Origin: Pirellulaceae bacterium
GTDB lineage: Bacteria > Planctomycetota > Planctomycetia > Pirellulales > Pirellulaceae
Direction: 5' to 3'
Assembly: GCA_023382975.1 (NCBI GenBank)
Contig: JAHDXO010000035.1
Span: forward strand, 1 to 64,000
DNA: 64,000 nt
The position numbers were made by a program, and so were the translations under genes. Of this stretch, positions 8,365 through 17,560 are shown piece by piece; the stretch's first letter is position 1, and every line of letters starts with the position of its first letter. A model generated the notes under the pieces. The model worked only from the letters and a program-made list of their open reading frames with translations. It was not told the origin of the DNA and made no database searches.

Positions 8365-9714
8365 ATGGACAAGCAGGCGAAGCATCGCGGCTTAACGCGG
8401 CGGGCGTTTGTCAAAGCGGGGATGGCGGCGTTGGCGGCACCGTATGTGGTGCCGCGAACGGTGTTCGGTGCGGCGGCGCCTAGTAACCGGATCAGCGTCG
8501 CCTTGATCGGCGCCGGGAATCAGAGCCGCGTGGATCTGCCCAGCATGTTGCGGTTCGATGACGTCCAAGTCACGGCGATCTGCGACGTCAACCGCGGCAG
8601 CTACGGCTATGCGCGGCCCGAGCACTTCCTGGGCCGCGAACCGGTGCGCGACCAAGTCAACAAGTTCTACGCCGAGAAGACCGGCAACGCGGAGTACCGA
8701 GGCTGCGAGGCATACGCCGATTTCCGCGACGTGCTGGCCCGCAAGGACATCGACGCCGTGATGGTCATCCTGCCGGACCACTGGCACGCGCTGGTCACCG
8801 TGATGGCTTGCCAGGCGGGCAAGGACGTGTACTGCCAGAAGCCGATGTCGCTGACCGTGCATGACGGCCAGCGGATGATCCAGGCGGTGCGAAAACACGA
8901 ACGGATTCTGCAAGTCGGCAGCCAGTACCGGTCGAATCCCGTCGTGCGCCGCGTGGCCGAATTGGTCCGCAACGGGCGCATCGGCCAAGTCCAACGTGCC
9001 GTGGCCATCGTCAATGACAGCGGCCCCGGCCCTGGCCCCGGTTGGGAGGCGATGCCGGTTCCCGATGGTTTCGATTACGACATGTGGCTCGGTCCCGCCC
9101 CCGATGCGCCGTACCACATCGACCGCTGCCTGTACCGGTTTCGCTTCCATTTGGATTATTCGGGCGGCCAAGTGACCAACACCGGCCATCATTCGAACGA
9201 CATCGTCCAGTGGGTGCTGGGTTTGGACGGCACCGAAGCAATCGAGTACGAGGATCTCGGATCGGTCTGGCCGCCAGCGGGCCATTTGTACACAACGGCG
9301 ATGAAGACGGCTTTTCGGGCGAAACACGCCAATGGAATCGAACTGATCTGCCAGACGCAGGATCCCGGCTTTGGCGCCCGATTCGAGGGAACCGACGGCT
9401 GGGTTCAGTACTCGGGCAACAAGATCCAGGCTTCGTCCGACGAGATCCTCAACTCGGTGATCGGCGACGACGAGATCCGTTTGCCGGTTAGCGACAACCA
9501 CTACCGGAATTGGTTGGATTGCATCAAATCGCGTCAGGAGCCGATCGAGCCGGTCGAAGTCGGCCACAGCACGGCGAACATCTGCCACTTGGGCAATATC
9601 GCGATGCGTCTGAAACGCAAGGTGCGTTGGAACCCCGATACCGAGACGTTTATCGACGACGACGAAGCGAACAAGATGCTCCGTCGGCCCTACCGCGGAC
9701 CTTGGGTGATCTGA
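8365..9714 (+). CDS. Gfo/Idh/MocA family oxidoreductase, Tat-exported
   Basis: 449 residues. The ATG at 8365 is preferred over the GTG one codon earlier because GGGAG lies 6 bases upstream. A twin-arginine signal is visible (LTRRAFVKAGMAALAAPYVV). The Rossmann domain starts with ISVALIGAGNQSR, and the catalytic lysine motif is CQKPMSLT (usually EKP). The C-terminal beta domain includes GGQVTNTGHHSNDIVQW. Such proteins use NAD(P) to oxidise or rearrange sugars, and secreted versions are abundant in planctomycetes. The substrate is unknown. The gene appears to be monocistronic. Confidence 0.92.
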   Translation: MDKQAKHRGLTRRAFVKAGMAALAAPYVVPRTVFGAAAPSNRISVALIGAGNQSRVDLPSMLRFDDVQVTAICDVNRGSYGYARPEHFLGREPVRDQVNKFYAEKTGNAEYRGCEAYADFRDVLARKDIDAVMVILPDHWHALVTVMACQAGKDVYCQKPMSLTVHDGQRMIQAVRKHERILQVGSQYRSNPVVRRVAELVRNGRIGQVQRAVAIVNDSGPGPGPGWEAMPVPDGFDYDMWLGPAPDAPYHIDRCLYRFRFHLDYSGGQVTNTGHHSNDIVQWVLGLDGTEAIEYEDLGSVWPPAGHLYTTAMKTAFRAKHANGIELICQTQDPGFGARFEGTDGWVQYSGNKIQASSDEILNSVIGDDEIRLPVSDNHYRNWLDCIKSRQEPIEPVEVGHSTANICHLGNIAMRLKRKVRWNPDTETFIDDDEANKMLRRPYRGPWVI

Positions 9715-9728
9715 CGACGTCCCGGTTC

Positions 9729-9980
9729 GCTGTAGTGCAGAATCACGGCTTCCACCGAGCAAGCTCGGCGGGGAGCAGCGGAGGACGGGGAGCGGCTGTA
9801 GTGCAGAATCACGGCTTCCGCCGAGCGAGCTCGGCGGGGAGCAGCGGAGGACGGGGAGCGGCTGTAGTGCAGAATCACGGCTTCCGCCGAGCGAGCTCGG
9901 CGGGGAGCAGCGGAGGACGGGGACGGCTGTAGTGCAGAATCACGGCTTCCACCGAGCGAGCTCGGTGGGGAGCGGCTTGG
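9729..9980 (+). repeat. four-copy 66-bp tandem repeat, each with a hairpin
   Basis: Units begin at 9729, 9795, 9861 and 9926 (period 66, 66, 65), each starting GCTGTAGTGCAGAATCACGG. Each carries a short-loop palindrome such as CCGCCGAG-CGAG-CTCGGCGG. In the last unit both arms change together (CCACCG...CGGTGG), which keeps the stem paired. The array lies between the oxidoreductase stop and the mfd start. The open frames across it only reflect a period divisible by three. It is best described as a REP-like element; function unknown. Confidence 0.9.
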
Positions 9981-9999
9981 TGAGAATTGAGCGTACGGC

Positions 10000-12900
10000 A
10001 TGGAGTCGACGGCAGCATCCGCAACGGCATCACGGTTGATGCGAGAGTTGCCCGAGCTTCTCAGCTCGCAGGAAGGCTTCGACCCGTTGTTGACGGCGCT
10101 GGCGCAAGGCCAGTGGGCGACGCTGGACGGAGTCTGGGGTTCGTCGTGCGCGCTGGTCGCCGCGGAGGTGCAGCGTCGTCTGGGCCGCACGTTGGTCGCC
10201 GTGACGGCTCATCCCGACGACATCGACGATTTCTGCGGGGACTGGTCGCTGTTTTCGCCGCTGGAGCCCGAGAAATTCCCCGTATGGGAAACGGAGCCGG
10301 GCGAGCGGATTCTGCACGACGAGATCTTCGGGGACCGACTGCGGACGCTCAAACGGTTGCTCGATAGCGGCCAGTCGGCGACGTCCGTGCCGCTGGTGGT
10401 GACAAGCATCCAGAGTCTGCTGCAGCCGGCGCCTTCGCGCGAGACGCTGGCGGCCAGCAGTCGCCGCCTTTCGGTCGGCCAGCGTTGCAACGTCCCGGCG
10501 CTGCTGGCTTGGATGACCGAAAGCGGCTTTCATCACACCAGCGCGGTCGAATTGCCCGGCGAGTTCTCGCAACGCGGCGGAATCCTGGACATCTTCGCCG
10601 CGGACTGGGCGGCGCCGGTGCGGATCGAGTGGTTCGACGACGAAGTCGAATCGATTCGCCGCTTCGACGTCGCGACCCAGCGCAGCCTCGAACCGCTGCA
10701 AGAGATCGAGATCACCGCGGTCAAACCCCTGTTCGGTGGCCGCGGCCACTTCAGCGACTACTTGCCGGACACGGCCGTGATTCTGCTGATCGAGCCGGAT
10801 CGTAGTGATGAGGAAGGCCGCCAGTTTCTGAAGCGTTTGCAGCGTCCGGAGGCGTGTCACAGCGTGCCGGATGTCATGCGACGTTTGGGCCAGTTCGCGG
10901 TGCTGAGCGCCTCGGCCATCTCGCGCGGCGGCGTGGGCGAGTTCTGCCACTTGGCGATCGAATCGGTCGAGCGGTTCAGCGGCGAGATCGACCGGGTGCG
11001 CGAGGAACTGGACCGCGTCGGCGAGGGCCACACGGTCTTTGTCGTGTCGCAGACCGACGCCGAGGTCGAGCGACTTTCGGAGATTCTCCGCACGACCGCC
11101 GCGGCTCGCGCCGGCCGTCTGCACTTCCCCCTCGGCAGCCTCCGGCACGGCTTCCGCCTGGCTCGCAACCGGATCCTGGTGATCACGGCGGGAGAATTGT
11201 TTCACCGCGGGGAACTGCGGCGAATTCCTCGACGGCGGTTGGGCAAGGCCATCGACAGCTTCATGGAGTTGCGGCCGGGCGACTTGGTCGTCCATCTGTC
11301 GCACGGCATCGGCCGCTATCGCGGACTGGAGCTGTTGGACAAGGACGGCCGGGTCGAGGAGTTCCTGAAGATCGAATTCCACGGCGGGACGAAAGTCTAC
11401 GTGCCGGCGTCGAAAATCGGCTTGGTCCAGAAGTACGTCGGTGGCAGCAAGACTCGCCCGGTGCTGGCCAAGATCGGCAACAAGACTTGGGTGCGGCAGA
11501 AGAAGGCAGCCGAAGCGGCGGTGGTCGATCTGGCCGCGGAAATGCTGCAATTGCAGGCCGAGCGTCAGTCTCGGCCGGGCATCGCCTTTGCGGTGGAAAG
11601 CGATTGGCAGCGAGAGTTCGATGCGTCGTTCCCGTATCGCGAGACGCCCGATCAGCTCACGGCGCTGTCGGCGATCCGCCAGGACATGCAGCGGTCCCAA
11701 CCGATGGACCGGTTGCTGTGCGGCGACGTCGGGTTCGGCAAAACCGAGTTGGCGATGCGAGCAGCTTTCCGGGCGGTCGACAACGGATACCAAGTCGCGT
11801 TGCTCGCCCCGACCACCGTGTTGGTCGAGCAGCACTACCGGACGTTCCGCGAGCGGATGGCCGAGTTTCCGCTGGACATCGCCCGGCTCAGCCGATTCGG
11901 CACAACCGGCGAGCAGCGTGAGACCGTCCGCCGCTTGACAGCCGGCCAAATCGACATCGTGATCGGCACGCACCGACTGGCGTCGCAGGACGTCCGCTTC
12001 CACAACCTGGGGCTGGTGATCATCGACGAGGAGCAGCGGTTCGGCGTCGAGGTCAAGGAACGTTTGAAATCGCTGCGGGCGTCGGTCGACGTGCTGACGC
12101 TGTCGGCCACGCCGATTCCGCGTACATTGCACATGTCGCTGGTCGGGGTGCGCGACATCTCGAATCTCGAGACGCCGCCCGAGGACCGTCTGGCCGTCGA
12201 GACGCGGGTGACTCGTTTCGATCCGGAATTGATCCGGCACGCCGTGCTCCGCGAACTCAACCGCGGCGGCCAGATCTTCTTCGTCCACAACCGCGTGAAC
12301 GACATCCGCGTGATCGAACAGCGATTGAGCGAGATTGTTCCCGAGGCGCGGATTCGCGTCGGACACGGCCAGATGCCGGAGCAGGAGTTGGAGGAGGTGA
12401 TGGTCGGTTTCGTGGCCGGCGAGTTCGATCTGCTGCTGGCGACGACGATCGTCGAAAGCGGCTTGGACATTCCCAACGCCAATACGATCTTCATCGACGA
12501 GGCCGATCGGTACGGACTGGCCGACTTGCACCAATTGCGCGGCCGGGTGGGACGCTACAAACACCGGGCCTACTGTTATTTGCTGGTCGATTCGAACCGC
12601 AGCATCACGCCCAATGCCGCGCGGCGTTTGAGGGCGATCGAGGAATTCAGCGACATGGGCGCGGGTTTTGCCATCGCCATGCGGGATCTGGAGATCCGCG
12701 GCGCGGGAAACCTGCTGGGGACTCAGCAGAGCGGCCACATCGCCGCGGTGGGCTACGAATTGTACTGCCAACTGCTGGAGACGGCCGTGCTGCGCATGAA
12801 GCGGCTGCCTCCGAAGCTGTCGATCGACGTGGACATCAATCTGCCCGGCGAGGCGTATCTGCCGGACGACTATGTGCCCGACATGCGGCTGAAGATCGAC

Positions 12901-13245
12901 CTGTACCGGCGGATGACGCGAGCCGACGGGTTAGATCAACTGGGCGAGATCCGCGAGGAGTTGCTCGATCGCTTCGGGCCGCCGCCGGAACCGGTGCTGC
13001 GGATGCTATCACGCGAAGAGTTGAAATTCGATGCGGCGATCTGGCAAGTTGCCGAGATTTATTTGGAAGACCGCGACCTAGTCTTCCGATACACCAATCG
13101 TCCGCGTGCGGAGCATTTGGCCCGGTTGAGCGAAAGAAAACTTCGACTGGTCGACGACCAATCGGCGTATCTTCGTTTGGGCTCGGGAGTTAGCGATCCG
13201 GACGCAATTCTGCGCACGGCAAAATCGGTGTTGCGGCCAAAGTGA
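10000..13245 (+). CDS. mfd: transcription-repair coupling factor Mfd
   Basis: 1081 residues, close to the usual 1100-1180. The protein removes RNA polymerase stalled at DNA lesions and recruits UvrA. The N-terminal UvrB-homology part covers about residues 1-320. The RNA-polymerase-interacting (CarD-like) domain is near 420-490 (LRPGDLVVHLSHGIGRYRGL). The helicase has Walker A GDVGFGKTELAMRA, the DEEQ box (VIIDEEQRFGVEVKE), SATPIPRTLHM and the TRG region. The C-terminal TRCF domain is at about 930-1050. The 66-bp repeat array lies directly upstream. The stop overlaps a possible GTG of the next gene. Confidence 0.97.
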   Translation: MESTAASATASRLMRELPELLSSQEGFDPLLTALAQGQWATLDGVWGSSCALVAAEVQRRLGRTLVAVTAHPDDIDDFCGDWSLFSPLEPEKFPVWETEPGERILHDEIFGDRLRTLKRLLDSGQSATSVPLVVTSIQSLLQPAPSRETLAASSRRLSVGQRCNVPALLAWMTESGFHHTSAVELPGEFSQRGGILDIFAADWAAPVRIEWFDDEVESIRRFDVATQRSLEPLQEIEITAVKPLFGGRGHFSDYLPDTAVILLIEPDRSDEEGRQFLKRLQRPEACHSVPDVMRRLGQFAVLSASAISRGGVGEFCHLAIESVERFSGEIDRVREELDRVGEGHTVFVVSQTDAEVERLSEILRTTAAARAGRLHFPLGSLRHGFRLARNRILVITAGELFHRGELRRIPRRRLGKAIDSFMELRPGDLVVHLSHGIGRYRGLELLDKDGRVEEFLKIEFHGGTKVYVPASKIGLVQKYVGGSKTRPVLAKIGNKTWVRQKKAAEAAVVDLAAEMLQLQAERQSRPGIAFAVESDWQREFDASFPYRETPDQLTALSAIRQDMQRSQPMDRLLCGDVGFGKTELAMRAAFRAVDNGYQVALLAPTTVLVEQHYRTFRERMAEFPLDIARLSRFGTTGEQRETVRRLTAGQIDIVIGTHRLASQDVRFHNLGLVIIDEEQRFGVEVKERLKSLRASVDVLTLSATPIPRTLHMSLVGVRDISNLETPPEDRLAVETRVTRFDPELIRHAVLRELNRGGQIFFVHNRVNDIRVIEQRLSEIVPEARIRVGHGQMPEQELEEVMVGFVAGEFDLLLATTIVESGLDIPNANTIFIDEADRYGLADLHQLRGRVGRYKHRAYCYLLVDSNRSITPNAARRLRAIEEFSDMGAGFAIAMRDLEIRGAGNLLGTQQSGHIAAVGYELYCQLLETAVLRMKRLPPKLSIDVDINLPGEAYLPDDYVPDMRLKIDLYRRMTRADGLDQLGEIREELLDRFGPPPEPVLRMLSREELKFDAAIWQVAEIYLEDRDLVFRYTNRPRAEHLARLSERKLRLVDDQSAYLRLGSGVSDPDAILRTAKSVLRPK

Positions 13246-13358
13246 ACTCGTCGATATACTCCCGCACCTTTCTCGGGCGACGCCAAGACCGTTCGTGTCG
13301 GGCTTTTCCAGGCGTCTCCGAAACCCATGACATTTTCCCAACGTCGAAGGCAGACACT

Positions 13359-14753
13359 TTGATTCGAGGGATTGGCTTGGCAGCGACGCTTCTCGCACTC
13401 GCCGCGATGGCAGCCAGCGCACCTGCGGTGTCGGCGCAGCAGCCACCGCCAGCACCTCGTTTCGATACTGCCATGACGCCGCCTCCGCCACCGTTCTCGC
13501 CTCCTCCGGTCGCCTCGGTTCCGTATCCAAACTATGGTCAACCGCCCGCGAATTACGGATATGCTCCGCCGGCGCCGCCCATGGCAGCACCGCCGCTGGT
13601 GACGGAAGTTCCGCGGCGTTTGCCACCGTCCAACGGTTTCGCCGCTCCAGGTTCGGACCCACTGTTGGTCGCCGCCGCGATGCAGGGACCGCCTGTGCCG
13701 ACGACACCTCCCGAACAACTCTTCGAACCCGGCAAGATCATTGCGTGGGTCGGGGACCAGTCGATTCAGAGCGGCGACATCATGCCGACGATCGACCAAA
13801 TGCTGGCCCCCGTGCTGGAGAAAATGTCGCCCGAAGAGATCCGCAGCCAGCAGGCCCAGATCGACGAGCAGAAGCAGAAGCTGTTGCAGCAATCGCTAGG
13901 CAATTCGATCGAATCCAAGCTGCTGTATTTGGACTTCCTGCGCAGCCTGCCCGACGAGAAACGCAAGGAGATCCTGCCCAACATCACCAAGCGGGCCGAG
14001 GATCAATTCTACGAGAAGCAACTGCCCGATGCGCTCAAACGAGCCAAGTTGGAGTCGGCGCCTGCGTTGGATGCCGAACTCCGCAAGTACGGATCTTCGC
14101 TCGCCGCCCAGCGACGGATGTTCGTGGAACGCATCCTGGGCCAATCGGTCTTGGGGCAGAAGATCGACTATGAACCGGAAGTCACGCACCAGGAAATCTT
14201 GGACTACTACCGCGAGCACGCCGCGGATTACGAACGGCCGGCGCGGGCGCGGTGGGAAAAGCTGACCGTACGCTTCGACCGGTTCCAGAACAAAGCCGAG
14301 GCCTGGGCCGCGTTGGCGCAAATGGGCAACGAGGTCTTGCGAGGGGCTCCGCTGGAAGCGGTTGCACGCCGCCATTCCCAGGATCCCGACGCCCAGCAAG
14401 GCGGATACCACGACTGGACGACCTACGGCAGCCTGGCGTCCGATGTCTTGAACGAAGCGATCTTCTCGCTGCCCGTCGGCAAACTGAGCGAACGGTTGGA
14501 AGATCAACGAGGATTCCACATCGTCCGCGTCGTCGAGCGTGAAGACGCCGGACAAGTTCCCTTTGTCGATGCCCAAGTCGACATCAAAGAGTCGATCCGC
14601 AAGCAGAAGATCCGCCAGCAGATCACGGATTACGTGACGAAGCTGCGCAAGGAGATTCCGGTCTGGACGATCTTCGACGAACAGAATGCGGCCGCTCGGC
14701 AAGCGACGGCCAACCGGCCGCCGACCTCAGGTCCATCCGCTCCAAGGCGGTGA
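13359..14753 (+). CDS. secreted SurA/PpiC-type peptidyl-prolyl cis-trans isomerase
   Basis: 464 residues from a TTG at 13359, chosen because GAAGG lies 8 bases upstream and the reading gives a clean signal peptide (LIRGIGLAATLLALAAMAA, cleavage near VSAQQ). The frame is open back to a GTG at 13242 that overlaps the mfd stop, but that start has no ribosome-binding site. A proline-rich linker of about 90 residues precedes a SurA-like N-terminal helical domain (IIAWVGDQSIQSGDI), then a parvulin PpiC domain near the C-terminus (VARRHSQDPDAQQGGYHDW, LPVGKLSERLEDQRGFHIVR). It probably helps fold exported proteins. Confidence 0.88.
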   Translation: MIRGIGLAATLLALAAMAASAPAVSAQQPPPAPRFDTAMTPPPPPFSPPPVASVPYPNYGQPPANYGYAPPAPPMAAPPLVTEVPRRLPPSNGFAAPGSDPLLVAAAMQGPPVPTTPPEQLFEPGKIIAWVGDQSIQSGDIMPTIDQMLAPVLEKMSPEEIRSQQAQIDEQKQKLLQQSLGNSIESKLLYLDFLRSLPDEKRKEILPNITKRAEDQFYEKQLPDALKRAKLESAPALDAELRKYGSSLAAQRRMFVERILGQSVLGQKIDYEPEVTHQEILDYYREHAADYERPARARWEKLTVRFDRFQNKAEAWAALAQMGNEVLRGAPLEAVARRHSQDPDAQQGGYHDWTTYGSLASDVLNEAIFSLPVGKLSERLEDQRGFHIVRVVEREDAGQVPFVDAQVDIKESIRKQKIRQQITDYVTKLRKEIPVWTIFDEQNAAARQATANRPPTSGPSAPRR

Positions 14754-14785
14754 AGCAACGGGACAGGCCGCGGGCATCCACACAC

Positions 14786-14810
14786 GGGCGCGGAGGGAGT
14801 CCTCTCGCCC
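14786..14810. terminator. hairpin between convergent genes
   Basis: GGGCG-C-GGAGG, loop GAGT, CCTCT-CGCCC: a 10-bp stem with one bulged C and one G-U pair. It lies in the 61-base gap between the isomerase (plus) and RNase H (minus) genes. There is no T-run, so it is a candidate bidirectional terminator only. Confidence 0.45.
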
Positions 14811-14814
14811 CACC

Positions 14815-15465
14815 CTATTTCCGACCGTAGTCCGCGGGGATCTCGCCCCAGCGCTCCGTGTCCCACTTGATGATCCGGTTAGGGTACTCGTTGTCGCGCA
14901 ACCAAGCCTCGGCCCACTCGATCATTTGAAACAGCGGTTCGTTGGCCTTGGTCCGCGGCATGGCCGTCTTGGCCTGCTTCTGGCGAACCCAAGCCAGTGC
15001 GGTGATCGAATCCGAATAGATGCAGCAATCCCGGCTGTCCAAACGCAGCAGGGCCAGCGCCTGGACCACGGCCAGGAATTCGCCCATGTTGACCGTCCCG
15101 TCGTCGAATGGACCGGCGTCGAACAGCAATTCGCCGCTAGCGGTTTCCACCCCCTGGTACTCGAGCACTCCGGGATTCCCGCTGCACGCCGCATCCACGC
15201 AAACGCTGTCGAGGACCACGCCGAGTTCTTCGAGTTCCTCGGCGGTCCGCCGAGGCGTCTTGGGTTTGCTGCCGCCGCCTTGAGCGATGTGCTGTTGATA
15301 GTCTTCGGCGAATGCCCGTTCGGCTTGAGCCCGAGTCGGGAACGATTTGAACTTCGCGCCTTGGAACCCCTTGACTTGCTGCTCGCAATCGGCCCAGGTC
15401 GCATACACGCCCGGTCGGCATCCTCGCCAAACAACATAGAACTTCGGGCTCGACTTCTTCCCCAT
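14815..15465 (-). CDS. rnhA: ribonuclease HI with N-terminal viroplasmin domain
   Basis: 216 residues starting MGKKSSPKFYVVWRGC; the start is set by a strong GGAAGGAG site upstream. The first ~50 residues are a caulimovirus viroplasmin-like RNA:DNA hybrid-binding domain (KFYVVWRGCRPGVYATWADC, then FKSFPTRAQAERAF), as in eukaryotic RNase H1. The catalytic domain shows the four-carboxylate pattern: Asp in VCVDAACSGNPG, Glu in NMGEFLAVVQAL, Asp in IYSDSITALAW, and a C-terminal Asp in the IPADYGRK tail. It cleaves RNA in RNA:DNA hybrids. Confidence 0.92.
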   Translation of the reverse strand: MGKKSSPKFYVVWRGCRPGVYATWADCEQQVKGFQGAKFKSFPTRAQAERAFAEDYQQHIAQGGGSKPKTPRRTAEELEELGVVLDSVCVDAACSGNPGVLEYQGVETASGELLFDAGPFDDGTVNMGEFLAVVQALALLRLDSRDCCIYSDSITALAWVRQKQAKTAMPRTKANEPLFQMIEWAEAWLRDNEYPNRIIKWDTERWGEIPADYGRK

Positions 15466-15524
15466 GCAACTCTCTCCTTCCCAGCAATTGCGTCGTTGAA
15501 TCCGTGAGAATAACGACGTCCACT

Positions 15525-17174
15525 TCAATGCTCGACCGACTGCATCGCGAGTTTCAAGCGTCCGATGACCTGGACGATCGGCAGCATGTCTCCGAACGCA
15601 GTGGAACCATCCATGCTGGACACCGCCAGCTTCAGGTGATCGGCGCCGATGCCCCCGTCGCCCAACGTCGCGTCCAATCCGATCCAACGGTCGTTGATCC
15701 ACACTTCGGTCCACATGTGATAGGCAAAACCCTGCGCTGGTGGATAGTAGACCAGTCCGATGGCGACGCGAGCCGGGATTTTTCGCGCGCGGCACAATGC
15801 GGCCAGCAGCATGGCGTGTTCGGTGCAATCGCCTTCCAACGATTTCGCCACCTCGGCGGCCGTCGCCATGGCGGTCGAGTAGTTCTTCAGTTGGACGGAC
15901 CGCTTGACCAACCGCTCCAACTCGCACGCCAATTTCCACAGATTGGTTTCCTCGGACGCCACCCGGCTTGCCATTTCGACGACCCGGGGATCGTTGCTTT
16001 GGATCAACGATGTCGGCTCGCGATCGGCCCGCGTTGGCTCGGCCCACGCCGAATCCGGAAAACTGGCCGGCCGCTCGGGCCGAATCGACAGCACTGTCAA
16101 CGCAACCGCTCCGTCGTCGAGAGGCTGGATCGACTGCGAACCGTCCTGCACGAACATCGGCAGAATGTCGCCTTCGGTCAAGCGGGCGAGATAGACCGCG
16201 CGCGTGGTTTGGCGCGGCTGCGGTAGCGGCTTTTCCAGACGTACCACGGTTCCTGCGCCCAGATCGAACCCGTCACCGCTGGTGGGCCGCAGGGCCGTCT
16301 CGCGGTCGCAGCGAAAGGCTTCCAAATTCAGTTGCAGGTCTCGCGTCTTCCAGACCTGTCCGCCGTCGTCGCACCAGACGATCGAACGCAACTGCGTCGC
16401 GCCGGCGACCGTGGTGACATCGATGCGGAGCAATTGGCGAGTGCCTTCGAGCAGCCGCACCGATTCGAATCCGACGGCCTCCAGGCGGATCTCGCCGACT
16501 TGGTGGAGAATCGGAAGCAAGGCGTTCAAGCGGCGAGTTTCACGCGGCTTCATCGGCTGCTCGGCCAGCGACAGATGATCGGCGAAAAAGCCTCCCCAGC
16601 GGGAATTCCACTCGATCGACCGCGACTCGCTGCGCCCGGCCGTGTGCAGCTCCATGCGAAGTTGGTCCTGCTCGACGACCCCGTCGGTGATCATCGCGGT
16701 GGGGCCCGTCTGCACTTCGCTGCGGAACCGCAGCAGTCGGCCAGTGGGATCTTCCAGGCATTCCAAGTTGGTCCGCACAACCGTTGTATCCTGAAACCGC
16801 TTCATCTTTAGTTCGTCGTCGTAGCGGTACTTCCGACACAACTGCCCGTCCACGTCCACTCGTTCGGTAGTCAAATGCGTGAACCCGACTTGATTTCCTT
16901 GGACAAAGCAGGCCGCCCAGTGTTCGACGCGGTTGGAGTGCTGGCTCGCAGCATTGTTCGCCGCTGCCGCGGCAGTTCCCTTGGAATCCGCACCCGCCGC
17001 AGTCCCCGGTCTGGCGTCCCGGACCGAATCCACCGGCAGATTCGGCGCAGGGCCGGGAACCTGTTCGCAACCTGTGATCGCCGTCGCGATCACCAATATC
17101 CCGGGCAGCCAGTGCCGACCGCAGGCAAGTCGTCGAGGGGCACGGGACCAACAGGGAAAAGCACGTCGATTCAT
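15525..17174 (-). CDS. transglutaminase-like lipoprotein
   Basis: 549 residues from the ATG at 17174. The N-terminus is a lipoprotein signal (LPGILVIATAITGC, lipobox Cys near residue 33). The middle is beta-rich and unassigned. The C-terminal transglutaminase/protease-like core has the Cys-His-Asp triad: Cys450 in SLEGDCTEHAMLLAALCRA, His in FAYHMWTEVWINDRW and Asp in IGLDATLGDGG. This fold usually acts as a cysteine protease or amidase rather than as a cross-linker in bacteria. It lies on the same strand as rnhA, 59 bases upstream of it, and faces a divergent hypothetical gene. Confidence 0.88.
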   Translation of the reverse strand: MNRRAFPCWSRAPRRLACGRHWLPGILVIATAITGCEQVPGPAPNLPVDSVRDARPGTAAGADSKGTAAAAANNAASQHSNRVEHWAACFVQGNQVGFTHLTTERVDVDGQLCRKYRYDDELKMKRFQDTTVVRTNLECLEDPTGRLLRFRSEVQTGPTAMITDGVVEQDQLRMELHTAGRSESRSIEWNSRWGGFFADHLSLAEQPMKPRETRRLNALLPILHQVGEIRLEAVGFESVRLLEGTRQLLRIDVTTVAGATQLRSIVWCDDGGQVWKTRDLQLNLEAFRCDRETALRPTSGDGFDLGAGTVVRLEKPLPQPRQTTRAVYLARLTEGDILPMFVQDGSQSIQPLDDGAVALTVLSIRPERPASFPDSAWAEPTRADREPTSLIQSNDPRVVEMASRVASEETNLWKLACELERLVKRSVQLKNYSTAMATAAEVAKSLEGDCTEHAMLLAALCRARKIPARVAIGLVYYPPAQGFAYHMWTEVWINDRWIGLDATLGDGGIGADHLKLAVSSMDGSTAFGDMLPIVQVIGRLKLAMQSVEH

Positions 17175-17560
17175 GAGACTCTCTGGGGTAGCAAAGGACG
17201 GACGATGGCACGGGACTGCGAGGAGTATACCAGAGTCGGAACCGGCCTTGCGAGGCAAATCCTGGTTAGCTGTCAGACTTTGCGCTACCTGTCGCGACAG
17301 CAACAAAACTGTCCGAATCGTTGAGCAAGCCGCTGGGTTTTTCGGTCGCGCGCCACGCGGGTGCTAGAGTAACTTAGAGATTCGCCATGACGAGCGTGTG
17401 CGAGAGCCTGCGGTGCGATCAGCCAAGTGCAACCGGCCGCCTCTGGGTGGGGAAAGTGGGTAACTTGGGTTTCCAACACGATTTGTGCGCAAAGCGTAAC
17501 CTAGACTTTCCTGTCGGCAACCGATGGTGCGGCCTTACCAACAGAAGGGAAGAATCGAGG
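17175..17560. other. divergent intergenic region
   Basis: Separates the transglutaminase gene (minus) from the hypothetical gene at 17561 (plus). Apart from the extended -10 candidate noted separately, TAGACT near 17500 could be a -10 for the plus-strand gene, but its -35 is poor. No gene or folded RNA was recognised. Confidence 0.4.
17224..17232 (-). promoter_or_regulatory. extended -10 promoter candidate for the transglutaminase gene
   Basis: On the minus strand the sequence reads TGG-TATACT, an extended -10 element (TGnTATAAT-like), about 50 bases upstream of the start codon at 17174. No good -35 box is seen at 17-18 bases, which is typical of extended -10 promoters. Confidence 0.35.

Noticed and set aside
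9510..9932. Open frames across the 66-bp repeats that encode a 22-residue repeat
   Set aside because: The period is a multiple of three, so any frame stays open; no start context, and the hairpin conservation explains the sequence better.
9729..9980. CRISPR array
   Set aside because: Units are contiguous 66-bp tandem repeats with no unique spacers, and no cas genes are present.
10030..12771. A 913-codon open frame antisense to mfd
   Set aside because: It mirrors the GC-rich codon structure of mfd; there is no ribosome-binding site and the translation is Arg/Gln/His/Asp-rich without any family motif.
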